64,000 nt of DNA, taken from Epiperipatus broadwayi. Its lineage: Eukaryota > Onychophora > Udeonychophora > Euonychophora > Peripatidae. Shown in pieces: positions 47,238-58,643 of the stretch. The position numbers and the translations under genes are program-made. Position 1 is the stretch's first letter. Every line of letters starts with the position of its first letter. The DNA is taken from NCBI GenBank assembly GCA_028023455.1, contig JAQFVV010006274.1, forward strand, positions 5,791,989 to 5,855,988, read 5' to 3'. The notes beneath the pieces were generated by a model. It was not told the DNA's origin and made no database searches. It was given only the letters and a program-made list of their open reading frames with translations.

Positions 47238-47288
47238 CTGAAAGATACACTAAGGCGTGTGCCTCCTTCAGAAGCCCTTCTAGACATG
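47238..47288 (-). CDS. PACS microexon (51 nt) with RRAS motif
   Basis: Acceptor CATTCCTCTTTAG before 47288 and donor GTAAAT after 47238 (CAG|GTAAAT), on the minus strand. Length 51 nt. It begins with one base, gives MSRRASEGGTRLSVSF, and leaves two bases that join the next exon to make Ser, so its phase fits exon 46463-46680. Its position corresponds to the low-conservation linker before LELQVDYW. RRAS is a basophilic-kinase (PKA-like) site. At 51 nt it could be skipped without frame change. The splice sites are good, but the peptide itself is not a known PACS block, so membership rests on phase, strand and spacing. Confidence 0.7.
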
Positions 47289-48419
47289 CTAAAGAGGAAT
47301 GATAAGATTACTGGGAATTAATTTAAAAGAAGTAATTAGTAGGTGTTAATACAATTTACTTAACTAGATAATAATGAAAAATGAACATAGTTACGAAATG
47401 TCAGTTATAATGAAATGTAAAAAATCAAAAATATAAAGAGATTTTAATAATAATTAATGTTTAAACTACTAATTTTTAAGTCCATTTTCTCTTTACAACA
47501 GTGATTAAATTTCAGTATAATAACGTTCTAAAATTTGACACAATTACAAAAACAAACATATATTTCAATATTTATTTATGTCTATATAATTACTATCCTA
47601 CTGGAGCGTTTATATTTAATGTATAAAGTAATAATGTTTTTTAATATTTATATTTAATAAGCATAACCTTCAATGCTAGAAAAATAAAATCTATTGCATT
47701 TTATCATCGTAATTAAAAATTGCTAGAAAAAATAAAAATAAATTCAGCGCGATTTTATTGTACAATTAATTATTCAAAACTTATTTCAATAAATAAAAGC
47801 AAACAAAATTGTTGGCCTCTTTTTTTTTTTTTTACCGTTTTGGTTTTTATCAACACTTTCTTTTTAAGTTTTGACTACTTTATCAATACTTATTCCATGT
47901 CATGGGGTTTTTTTTTTTTTAATTGGATACCTTACATCAAAACTAAACAAATCCTTTTAACAATATATAGATTTTTAAAAAATATGAAAATACAATAAAA
48001 CAAGATTGTCTGAAAACAACAAGCAGATAGGTTCATCTATGATATTATCCAGATTGCCGTTTTCATAACTCTAGTTCTAATTATTCTTTGAGTTTCTTAA
48101 AATCATTTCTCAATTACTTTCTTCTCTTTTAATTAGTTTTATTTTCCCTTTAAAAAAAAACATTTGCTAGGTATATAATAAACTTCAAGGAGAAAGTTAG
48201 GAGAGAAGGGGGAAATCTCTTAATAAGACAAATGACAGGAGTAAATTTTTTGTTTTTTTTCATAGGAAAAAAAGGAAAAATGAAATAATTTAATTCCAGA
48301 AGACTTTCAATCAGTCAATGATGAATTTAATAATAGAATTCCTCAGAAATTATTTAATTCCTTTCTTAGCTTCCAGAATCAGTATACTTTAACATTGAGC
48401 ACAACGAATAAAAAATGTG
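47289..48419 (-). other. PACS intron upstream of the microexon
   Basis: No further PACS exon is found from here to 64000, so the intron is at least 16.7 kb. This part is AT-rich without recognisable content. Confidence 0.5.
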
Positions 48420-50255
48420 AACTTTTCATATTTCCAATAAATGAGCTATTTGTCTTAATCAAGGACTTAAATATCATTGAATTGATTCAGGGTCTACTAT
48501 CACCCTAACAAAAAATATGTCACACTAGAATTTGAAAACACTTTAGCCAAGAAAATATTCAAAAGATCTCGAATGTTTCTAGATGGAAAATATTTAGTGA
48601 AAATTGACCTGGAAAACCAAGATTGATAACAGGTATGGTGCAGAATTGTCATGTGACATTTGGAAAAGATGAATTGCAGGGACTATTAGTCCAGTTTGGC
48701 TGTATTGACCAGTTCACTTTCCTAATGGAAAGAAGAGCAGGGATTCAGCTGCCATCCAACAACGCAATATTTACAATGAGGCTGACTAAAAGTATCAGTC
48801 CACTGGATATACCATCTGTTCTTGAGCAGAATAAAAGCCAAATATACATAGTAATTCGAGGAATTCAACCACAGTGTTATGGATATGGGGACACTGGCCA
48901 TTTAATCAGGGCCTGCCCAAAAAGATTATGCAAAGAATGTGGGGAAAGCTATAGTGGATTCCACAAATATACAATAACATCGAGCAATACTTCACTTATA
49001 AATCAACAATTAGAACTGGAATTACAAGAATCTCATTTAAAAGATAAAGTGAAAACAAATAAGCTACAGTATAAGGAAAATCAAGAAACTTTGCATAGTA
49101 GATTTGAAGATGCGACAAAGGCAGGTCAAGCTAGAGATATGGCCAAAGAGATAAAGAAACAATCAGCACAGGCAGAACTGACCAACCTCATATCCATACA
49201 ATTTGAAGAGTCTGAAGGCACATTAGAAGAAATTGGTCAATTAAAAGAAGCTAACATTTTCAGTGATACAGAACTAAGTGAGAACGGTTCAACTCAAATG
49301 GGTAAAATGACACAAGGTGCAAGTTTTAAAAAAAAAATCAGAATGGCTCTGGCTCATAAACTGATGAGCATAGGGTTGTGGGCTCAACATTGAGCTGTGT
49401 GGTGAGCAAGAAAAGAAAACCAAGGGTCTCTCAAGGAGAAAAAGGAAAAGAAGACAAGAAGAAGCTAGCTCAACAGGAATCAGGGGATGCAATGGAAACT
49501 GAATCAGGTCAGATAGTCAATGACCCAAAGATAACGGAACGTGATATTTTAGCTCATCCCATGATCTTCAAATGTATTGTTGAATCTAAAGGGGCATGCC
49601 TTTTTTGGAAGGGGCATGTATGTAGCGAGAGTGAAGTGGGGCAAGTAACTTCTGAAGAGGTAGATAATCCTGAGGAAAAAATCGATAACATAGAAGAGCA
49701 ATGGAGTGATGAGGCTTGTAGTGACAGGTCCGGAAGTGGGCAAGGTGAAGTAGCACAGGTTATCTCAGAAAAGTCTGATAATCCAGTAGAAGAATTTGAT
49801 AATGTAGAAGAGCAATGTGATAAGGCTTGTAGTGACAGTTACTGAAGCGAGGAAGTAGATGGCTGTCCAAAGGAAATGCAGCAACAAATTAGTATTGCCC
49901 TGTGTGTACTGATGAAATGGAAGATATCACAGATGATGAAGAAATAAGCTCACAAGAGGAAAATTTTGAAGAAGATAAGGAACAGGAAAGTGATGGAAAT
50001 TCAGGAACAGTTTAAAGCATGAATTCCATAGATGTGGTTTATACAAAGATATGACAACATGGATGAAATTCTAAGGATCTGTGAATTAAAGGACTTGGCA
50101 ATTCAAAGACTCTTATGAATCAATGGAGAAGACTAGGGTTATTGACTGTGGTATGATCTCAAGATTTCTTTAAACAAATGTATTTACGTCATGTAGCAGG
50201 TGATCAGTCACCTGCATTTTTTTTTTCCTTAATAAAAAAAAAAAAAAAAGAATGA
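48420..50255 (+). mobile_element. LINE ORF1-only relic (ZCCHC-type Gag) with A-tail
   Basis: On the plus strand, 48513-48620 reads KYVTLEFENTLAKKIFKRSR and on to LDGKYLVKIDLENQD. 48623-49393 (256 codons) continues with LPSNNAIFTMRLTKSISPLD and a CCHC-like pair CYGYGDTGHLIRAC and CKECGESYSGFH. In the first knuckle the second Cys is Tyr. 49378-49845 is an acidic C-terminal part with an internal duplication of about 35 residues (SEEVDNPEEKIDN / SEKSDNPVEEFDN). This is the plan of ORF1 in Tx1-like LINEs and ZCCHC3-like proteins. ORF2 is absent: about 400 bp after the acidic part a run of 16 A follows (about 50234-50249). At least two frameshifts are present. Confidence 0.72.
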
Positions 50256-52459
50256 ACTCCAATTATATATGCATGTATATATGGTGCTACTAGAACCTCT
50301 GATCCACCCATCAGATGGATACACATACAAATATCGAATAAAAATCTAACTGATATGTTCATATAAAACTTGATAATTAGTTTTTTGTTTAGTCTTTGGT
50401 ATATGGTTCCATCTGACAATTAGGCCATAGGCTCTAGTTTATACATATATATAATATTCAACTTTTCAGACACCTAAGGATATAAGATATTTATAATAGA
50501 GGAAGAAGAAAATGAATCGGTGAATTATTTTTAAATGTGGAAAAATTACTGATCTGAGAAGGCTCAGAAATTGAGAGTGCATAGAAGTATAGCAGTTTGT
50601 GGACATAAACTATTAGTATTAGCATATACTTAATAATTTCAACTAGTTTATAAACCATAATTAAAATACCTCATTTAATAATAGGTTTTTAATATTTATC
50701 AGTTATTAGATTTTGAATTATTAAAAACTTACATTAAAAATATGCTGTAAGTTAGCTAATATCTCGATTCTCAGAATAAGAACCCCTCACTTTATTGCAA
50801 ATCTATATTGCAATTACATGTGTCTAGCCAATACTTTCAAGTTCAGTTATTTGAGTCTTGATTAAATACTTCTAAAATTATATAGCTGAATTATAAATAA
50901 TATTGCTAAATGTACCTTTTTATTAATCATTGCTTCCAATTATTCTCTCTTGACTGAGATGTACTTTGTAAAAAATTTTTTCCTGGAACTTTTACTGAAT
51001 ATTGGAATTTCTAATATTTTCTTAGCATAATAGTATATATTTCATTAATTTTTAAAATTTTCTATGTTTATGTGGATATAAATACACACAGAATGCTCTC
51101 GCCAGAGTTAGTAAATCCCATGTGATCTTAAGAAAATGAATATTAATCAAATGTATTAACTATGTCAAAAGATCTAATGAATATAAGAGGCTTTATAACT
51201 ATTTTTTAACTAATAAAAATTATGAAAGAAAATACAAAATGTTCTCCTTGGAGAACTATTTAAGAGACTTTGCTCTGCAATGGGCTAATTAAAAGCTGTT
51301 TTACCTTTATGTTACTATGATTATATGAAATAACTGTCTAAAATATTATAAATTGAATGATTTTAAATTTGCGTTTTAGTGGACATAAGCTGTTATTGCA
51401 TAGTGCATTCAAAATAAATAGTACGTGAATATATAAGTACAAAAATGGAAAATATTTTTGGTAGATAAAATTTATAAAATCCATAATTTGTTTCTCCCTG
51501 TACAGTTTAATGTAGTTGTAGTAGCACAATCTGAAGTAAAGAGTTTGTAAATGACTTAGATATTGGCTTTGAGTATCTCAATAAGTCTCTAAATATTCTT
51601 AACAAGGCATCAATTTGAGCAATACTTTAAATGATTCTTGGAATTATTTTATTCTACAGTTTTCAAGATGTCGCACTTAAAAGCTCACTGATACAAAATG
51701 TAGATAAAAGGGTAAAATAAATTAACTGAAAATAGTTTCTCATGGAAAAACATTTGATAGTTTTTTGGTGCAAAAGAAAACAATAATTAATATATACATA
51801 TAGAAAAAAATAGTTATTTTCACACTCATGTTTTGTGCTCATTCCTTTAGTTTTTTAAAATGAGAAAGTATATAATTTATTAATTTTGCTTTCTATGGGA
51901 ATGAAAACAACAGCAACAATAAAAAAAATGAATATTAGATTATATTAATAAATAAACATAAAAACAATGACACTAAAGTATAAACAAAATGAGATACATT
52001 ATTTATATATATATTCAGATAAAAGTAAATACTATCCTAAATAAAATGCATGAATATATGTCTGCTAGTAATGTAGAAGATATTAAAAGAATTAAATGAA
52101 AAACAAATTATTTTCTAAGGAAATAATAGAAATTGATATGGACTTCAAAGCATAGGAATTTCAAAAAAATATTATAAAAAATAGGAAAAGTAAAAAGTTG
52201 ATAACACTATTTGGAAAGACTTGGACAATATGATTTGATTTGGTATATAAAGCCTGCCTTTTGGCAAACTGTCAAACAATGATAATATTTATGAAACAGA
52301 TATAATAAATTGAACATTCACTATTTTTGCATTGTTCTTATGTGTAAAAAAAAATATATAATTTTGATTTATATTAAATATTACAATTATATTACTGAAA
52401 AGCTAAAATTAATAACTGAGGTGAAACTATAAGTTTATTATTAGTAAGCTTCTATTTTA
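50256..52459. other. Intronic non-coding sequence
   Basis: No gene or element recognised. Confidence 0.5.
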
Positions 52460-52763
52460 TGGACTTAGCGCTTTCGGGGCCTTTACAGCTCCATAATCAT
52501 AGTCCTTTTTACAGGCTGTTGATTCTATGCAAATGCATGCAAATTACAACATCCACCTTTTCGAGACCATGAAGCATGTGTCTTTTCTGTTGATTGACAT
52601 AGCATCGCTGGTGATGTAACATGCCTCTTTGATCTTCCTCTTGACATCGTTCCTCTCTGTGCATACGATGTCGGCTTTAGATGGCTCAAATCTATGGCTT
52701 TGCTCCTGCTGATGATCAGCAAATACTGAGCTGCCCTCTCCTTTAGTTGTAGCCTTTATATAT
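52460..52763 (-). pseudogene. Penelope-like element fragment (end of the endonuclease ORF)
   Basis: The minus strand from 52750 reads GEGSSVFADHQQ, then RNDVKRKIKEACYITSD and CFMVSKRWML with a stop. This closely parallels the end of the other Penelope-like ORF (KNDIKRKIREAYF and CFDISKHWTI), the segment after the GIY-YIG domain. The rest of the ORF should lie to the right, but element 4 begins at 52764, so it was split by that insertion. After the stop, CCCCGAAAGCGCTAAG recalls the GCCTCGAAAGCGCTTAG in the terminal repeat of the first element. Confidence 0.7.
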
Positions 52764-55700
52764 TGTAACAATATTTATAAATTAATATAATATGTATTTG
52801 TAATTATTAAATTAATATAAAAGATATGTATTTGTAACTATAATAAATATTTAGATAGAGGAAATTATTAATTATTAGATATATGCCTATCCAATCTGTA
52901 CCATTTGTAACTATATTAATTCATCATAGCATAGATAAAGAAATTATAGAATCACTGTGCCACTTGAAAATATCAGCATTAAAGATTCTTGGTATTTATT
53001 TATATATTGGGGCAGTCATTTGAACAATAAAACATACTGGCCATTGTCATCTAATAAAAATAATATTAAATATAGCAACTGAATAAAAGTACCCACTGTG
53101 AGATTCCTGGAGTGCCTTATGCTTATCTCCAATACTAGGTTCTTCTAACAAAGAATCCTTCCTATTCTTCTTTCCAAATATATAAGACCATTCATGGTCA
53201 TATGCACACACGGGTGCTATTCATGACAACTTATAAAAAATATATTTTATAAAACTAATATTATGAAGTTGGAAAGGGATGATATCACTCTTTATTCAGT
53301 TTAGCTAAGTACATGTGTTTTCCCATGAGCGCCACTAGATTGTTTTCAATCTAGATAAGTATCTATTTATAGTGTACTTGAGTTCAAACTCATTCAGTAC
53401 ATATTTATTACACATGACTTGGATGACTATTGAACAAAAATGACATTCTTACATTTTATCTATATTGATAAAATTACAAGATCCCAATATTACCAAAGTT
53501 TATACTATAGATCAAAGATTCTTATAGACATTGCTAGCTCATTAGCGTATATTGATGAACAGACATGTATAATCCTATTAATGGCTTCCAAACAAGCATG
53601 TGAAGACCATTATTGATATTGATGGCCATTTAACTAGATTATTTATCACAATAAAGGTAATAATGATGATGATGATAATAATATCATAATAATGATAATA
53701 ATAGTGATATCATAATAATGATTATAATAGTGATGATGATACCAGCCATGGCTTATCAATAAACTCACAACAATAAATTCATCTTTATAAACTTATAGGC
53801 ATCTATTAAAATTATCATATTTCATACTGGGATTTAATAATACTAATGGTGATGATTGATCATCATGAATCTCTTTGCATAATATTCAATTTTCTATAAA
53901 CCCCTATTTACTAAAATATATTCATTACGCTAAACATTAAATTTAATGATTATAATTTATTAATGATGATTGATGGCGATCATAACTTTTATATAGTATT
54001 ATTTGAAACATTTTTAACTAATAACATGATATCCATCTTTGATGAGGATGATCTAAATTCATGGACACAACACAATTTTAGCTTTCTATGTTGAACTATA
54101 ATTATCAAAATTTGGTTATTCTCAAGCATAATCCTTAAATACTTAAATATCAACATTCTAGTTTACCTATTATTTTGCGGACGCTTAATATTTGCAAGTG
54201 ATTGCTCAATATATACGAATGGTAATACTTAATAACTGCGAGCAATGATGATGAATTAAAATGATAGAATTAAGACAAAAAAAAAACACAATATTCTTAA
54301 TAATAACTCGGAAACCAATTAAGATATATAATTATATTTTATTAACACTACTACTCTTTCTTTCCTTCTTTAAAGTCAAATCGACAATTAAATAAATGGC
54401 TTATTAATATAAAAATTTATATAAGTATAAGCAAATAAACTTAATATATAGGTTTGTCATTTTTCTTGATATCTCAAAATAAGCTGACTTAAATCAATAT
54501 TAGAAAAAAAAATACATATTCTATAAATGCTTATTTAAGACTTTTCTTACTCATCATATCATAAAATAAATTTCAGGTGAAACTTGTATATGTTATTTCA
54601 TTTCCATTCAAATGTAATGCCCTACTTTTCAATTTACCATTTTAAACTAATCATATATAACCTATTCTTTGATGTGTTTGGATAAGCAGTTACACATTCA
54701 CGCATTCGGTAATGTTAACATATATGTTTAAAATGTATACCCATAAATTACATATATAAAAATATCTTTTTCTTTTGCAACCTTATAGCGAAAGAAAATA
54801 AAATACATATATTAATTTTTAATATGCAACAAGATAAAATAAAAATAAAAAACATTATAAATGCATATATCTATAGGTTGCTCATTATCATTAACAACTG
54901 AAGAACAATTAAAAAAAAACATTTCAACATTACAATATATAATAAAAAAAAACAAAAAAAAAAATAATGAAAAATTTAAGTTTAAAGATTTAAACTATGT
55001 TTGTGCTATGTTGTGAGATATTGCAAATAACTATAGATAAACAAGTCTTTAATGTTTCTGTATCAAAAAAGAAAATTGCTTTGACCAGTAAATTAAGGTT
55101 TACTTTTAATAAGTAAAAGAATAAAATCGGTTAAAGAAAGTTCATATTTACCCGTCTACTTTTTACTTCTTATTAATGTCCTGAGTTTGAATTTTCAGAC
55201 TGCTTTTCTTTGCTCACCAACAACAACAACAACAAAAAAAGAAAGTTATTGCAGATACTTTTAAGATAATGCTGAATCAATTGACTTGCTTGTTTCTTCA
55301 ATTCCATTATTATTCACTGTTGATTGGCTTCCTTCTACCATTTAAAAAAAAAGTTATTATAAGTACTTTGAATAAGTAGGTACCGGTGGATTTGCTTGTC
55401 TCTCTCCTTTAAAAAAAATAATTGCTGTTGACACTTTAGATGATTGAGGTAAATCAACAAAAATTTGATTTATGGCTTCAAACTTGGTTCTACATGGCTG
55501 TTATAAATTTTCTTTTCCTCCTATTTCCTCTTCTCCATTCATTCGAAGGTAATGAGCTTTTAATAAGCCAGGAACTAGAAACAAAGCATTCCATATAGCT
55601 TGTGTGGTTGGCTTCAAAATCTATCATTTTGTTGGTTATTACTGGATACATGACTTCATAGACAGATCAGCGATTTTGACTCATTCTGTATTAACCAGGA

Positions 55701-56621
55701 AGCAGAAAAAAATGGTTTAGCAATGCAGAGGCATAGTATTATGCATAACCAAATATGTTAATATCATTTTTATATAATTATTACTAACTTCTAATAAATT
55801 CAATCTTGTTCCATTTCTCTCCTCTTCTTTAATATTGCTGGAAATTGCTTTATATAAACGCACATTTCATTTGCTCTTTTTTTTCAACTTTCAAAGAGTG
55901 AGAAAAAAAAAATTAAAGCGTTCACTCTCTTTTAAAAAAAAAAATCAGAGCTTACATTTCTGCTTAAGAATAATAACAAGGAAGGACCGACTGAGTTGAG
56001 TCTCAAAATAATAATAATAATCTGAGTGACTCTCTCTCTAAAAAAATTAATGACTAACTCATCATCTCTCTAAAAAAATTTAAGACTAACTGATTAAAAA
56101 AATTGTTTCAATCATTTATATCGCGAATTTCAACCAAAGAAAAAAAAACATCTGGAAATCTTTATCTTAAAAAAAAAATCAAAGCTTCACAAGTTTGACG
56201 TCGGTCACAATCAATAAAGACTTAAAATTGATCGCTATCGTTATCTACATCAAAGCACCTCTTTTGTAAAAATAATCTTAAGACACAGATAACAACAAAC
56301 CTGGAATCTATAGCCATCAGGAATACGTGTAAAAGCATCTTTGTGTTTGTACAGATGTATTCATTCTTTCACACGTGTACATTTTTTATCTCCTAATCTA
56401 ACAATCTTAATTGCCTTATTTTACACTTTTCTGATTTACTCTATTTTAACAAAATGAAAGTTAAATAAATTTAACACATATTATTTAATAAAAAAAAATT
56501 ATATAATAAATCACAAAACTGCTTATTCATAATAATAAATCTATACATATAAATCTCTGTATGTATAAAAGAAAAAAAAATTTTTTTTTAAATAATTGAA
56601 TACTATATATATATATCTACA
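52764..56621 (-). repeat. 3' LTR of element 4 (3858 bp)
   Basis: In plus orientation it runs from TGTAACAATATTT to ATATATCTACA, so in element orientation it starts TGTAGATATAT and ends ATTGTTACA. It holds a GAT/AAT-rich run (about 53655-53745). No coding frame is seen, which is unusual for so long an LTR. Confidence 0.92.
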
Positions 56622-56798
56622 TTTGCCTCACCCCCAAACAAAAAAAAAAATTTTGAATATAAAAAAATTGCTTAGGTCATGAGTGCCATTGGTTTTAGGC
56701 TACGTACATTATATGTGCCTTTTACTCCTTCTGACGATTCTAGTACAAATGCATTTTCCCCTTTTCTTTCCTTGAGCATGAATGGCCCTTCATATATA
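56622..56798 (-). pseudogene. Integrase C-terminal tail and polypurine tract of element 4
   Basis: The minus strand reads KFYNIYEGPFMLKERKGENA and then KGTYNVRSLKPMALM with a stop, the integrase tail also seen in element 2 and in the relic at 33100-35770. It starts inside the last codons of gag but in the +1 frame relative to it, so the deletion joined gag to the pol end out of frame. GGGGGTGAGGCAAA (about 56622-56635) is the polypurine tract. Confidence 0.8.
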
Positions 56799-58643
56799 TT
56801 ATAGAACTTTTTGAATGTATGCTTCTGCGGGTCTACTTTGCATTTGCTGATGGGAATTATTCCCAGGCCTACCTATGTGTGGTTTACTGGGTTTTGTTGG
56901 AAAGTGTCTGCCTAGCTGATTGTTTCCAACTCTCACACTGGAGACTTTATAATTATAGTTCTCCTTCCTCCTAGGATAACCTTCGGCCATATTTTCTGTG
57001 GCTCCTAGGGCATCTAACATATCTGCCACTCTCTCTAGGGAGTATACATCAGCAGCTATTAGGGCCTGCTCTACCTGTTTTGGGAAGTTCCTTCTGGTTA
57101 TCCTAATGATTTGGGGCTCAGATAAGGGACATGCTGTAAGCATTTTTAAAGTAGCAGCCTGACTATGGAAGAACTGAGTATAAGTTCCTTCTCTAGGGGT
57201 ATATTTTTGCTGACTAATTTTGTACTTAAGACTATCCTGTTTCTCTTCGCTCCAGAATGTCTGAAGTAGCATACTCTTAAAGTCCCCATATGTTTCGGGT
57301 CTATAAAAGAGTGCACGCCACCAACTTTTTGCTGAGGCATGAAGGTGGTTGCTCGCGACTGCTAATTTTTCTCGGTCATTTAGTCGACTCAAAGAAAACA
57401 GTTCATCGAGACCATTCAAATATTCTATGGGATTTTCTCCATATTCACCCCTAAAAACTTTCACTTGTATATATTTAGCTATGTTGCTACTTCTTCCCTC
57501 ATTTATTAAACTATCTTCCTCTTCCTCTGTCCTTCTGGGACCCTTTTCTATTATCTGCCCACTTTCTATTCCTATAGGATTATTCTCGTATATCTCGGGC
57601 CCTAAACTTTGTGGTATTCTACATGACCCACTACTTGAGGTTGCCTTAACTTGCATTTCTTTTATTTCTGTGAGTTTGTCTTCCATCATTATCAATAATT
57701 GATGGTTTAGGTCTTTTTCCTGGCAACGCAGGTATTCTTTGACTTCCTCCACTACCATTCTCTGCTGATTTTCCAGCTTTTCATTAAAGTCAACTTGATC
57801 CTTATGGCTATTGACTTCTAATTCTATTACACTTTGTTTTAAACTTTCTATTTCTTCTCTTGTGGTCCCTGTCATTTGCTCCCCTATACTCTGTACCTCT
57901 TTCTGTACTTTCTTTAGCTCATGATCTGATTTACCTTGCTTTTTTCCCAGATCTTTATATTCTACTTTTAACTGTTTCTGTACAGCAGCTACCTCTAATT
58001 TTAAAGTATTAATCTCACTGCTTACACTTTCTTTGAAATTATTCTGAGCTATTTTAAGGCTTTCATTTTTGTTGATCATTTTCTGATATCCTTCTTGTAC
58101 AGCTACCAACTCTTCCTTTACAACACTAAAACTTTTCTCCCAACTTTCTTGACTTGTTGTAAATTTATCGGCAAGTTCCTTATATCTTATGTCACATCTG
58201 TCATCAAACTCTTGCCATTTGTTTTTTAATTCTATTTCAATATTCTCAATTTTTTTAGATTGTTGACCTATATCTAGCTTCATTTCCTGAGCTTGTTGTT
58301 CTAGTTTATTATCTAGCCTTTGAGATTGTTCATCAAATTTCTGATTTATCTCTTGTTTTATTTCCTTCATCTCTTGTGATTGTTGATCTAGTTTAGTATC
58401 AAATCTTTGAGATTGTAGATCAAATTTCTGATTCATTTGGTTCATGCCCTCTTTCATTTCCTTCATCTCTTGTGATTGTTGATCAAATTTATTATCAAAT
58501 TTCTGATTTATTTCTTGTTTCATTTGGTTCATGCCCTCATTCATTTCCTTCAATTGTGCCATCATAATTTGCAACCACTCTGGAGGGCCTTGCTTCTCTA
58601 CTTCCATTCCCTCAATAGTTAATTCCTTTTCTTGCTCCATCAT
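56799..58643 (-). CDS. Intact gypsy Gag, 614 codons, coiled-coil N-terminus
   Basis: The open frame runs from MMEQEKELTI to IQKVL without a break. Residues 25-130 hold a repeated unit with QKFD, QQSQEMKE and MNQM, and coiled-coil-like sequence goes on to about 330. Residues 390-540 are a capsid-like core: IQVKVFRGEYG, SWWRALF, FWSEEKQDSLKY and ITRRNFPKQVEQAL. A basic, Gln/Pro-rich end (about 555-605) may bind RNA, but no CCHC knuckle is present, perhaps removed by the deletion that joins gag to the pol tail. Gag would form the particle that packages element RNA. This is the only long intact frame of the window. Its relative in element 2 has frameshifts. Confidence 0.9.
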   Translation of the reverse strand: MMEQEKELTIEGMEVEKQGPPEWLQIMMAQLKEMNEGMNQMKQEINQKFDNKFDQQSQEMKEMKEGMNQMNQKFDLQSQRFDTKLDQQSQEMKEIKQEINQKFDEQSQRLDNKLEQQAQEMKLDIGQQSKKIENIEIELKNKWQEFDDRCDIRYKELADKFTTSQESWEKSFSVVKEELVAVQEGYQKMINKNESLKIAQNNFKESVSSEINTLKLEVAAVQKQLKVEYKDLGKKQGKSDHELKKVQKEVQSIGEQMTGTTREEIESLKQSVIELEVNSHKDQVDFNEKLENQQRMVVEEVKEYLRCQEKDLNHQLLIMMEDKLTEIKEMQVKATSSSGSCRIPQSLGPEIYENNPIGIESGQIIEKGPRRTEEEEDSLINEGRSSNIAKYIQVKVFRGEYGENPIEYLNGLDELFSLSRLNDREKLAVASNHLHASAKSWWRALFYRPETYGDFKSMLLQTFWSEEKQDSLKYKISQQKYTPREGTYTQFFHSQAATLKMLTACPLSEPQIIRITRRNFPKQVEQALIAADVYSLERVADMLDALGATENMAEGYPRRKENYNYKVSSVRVGNNQLGRHFPTKPSKPHIGRPGNNSHQQMQSRPAEAYIQKVL

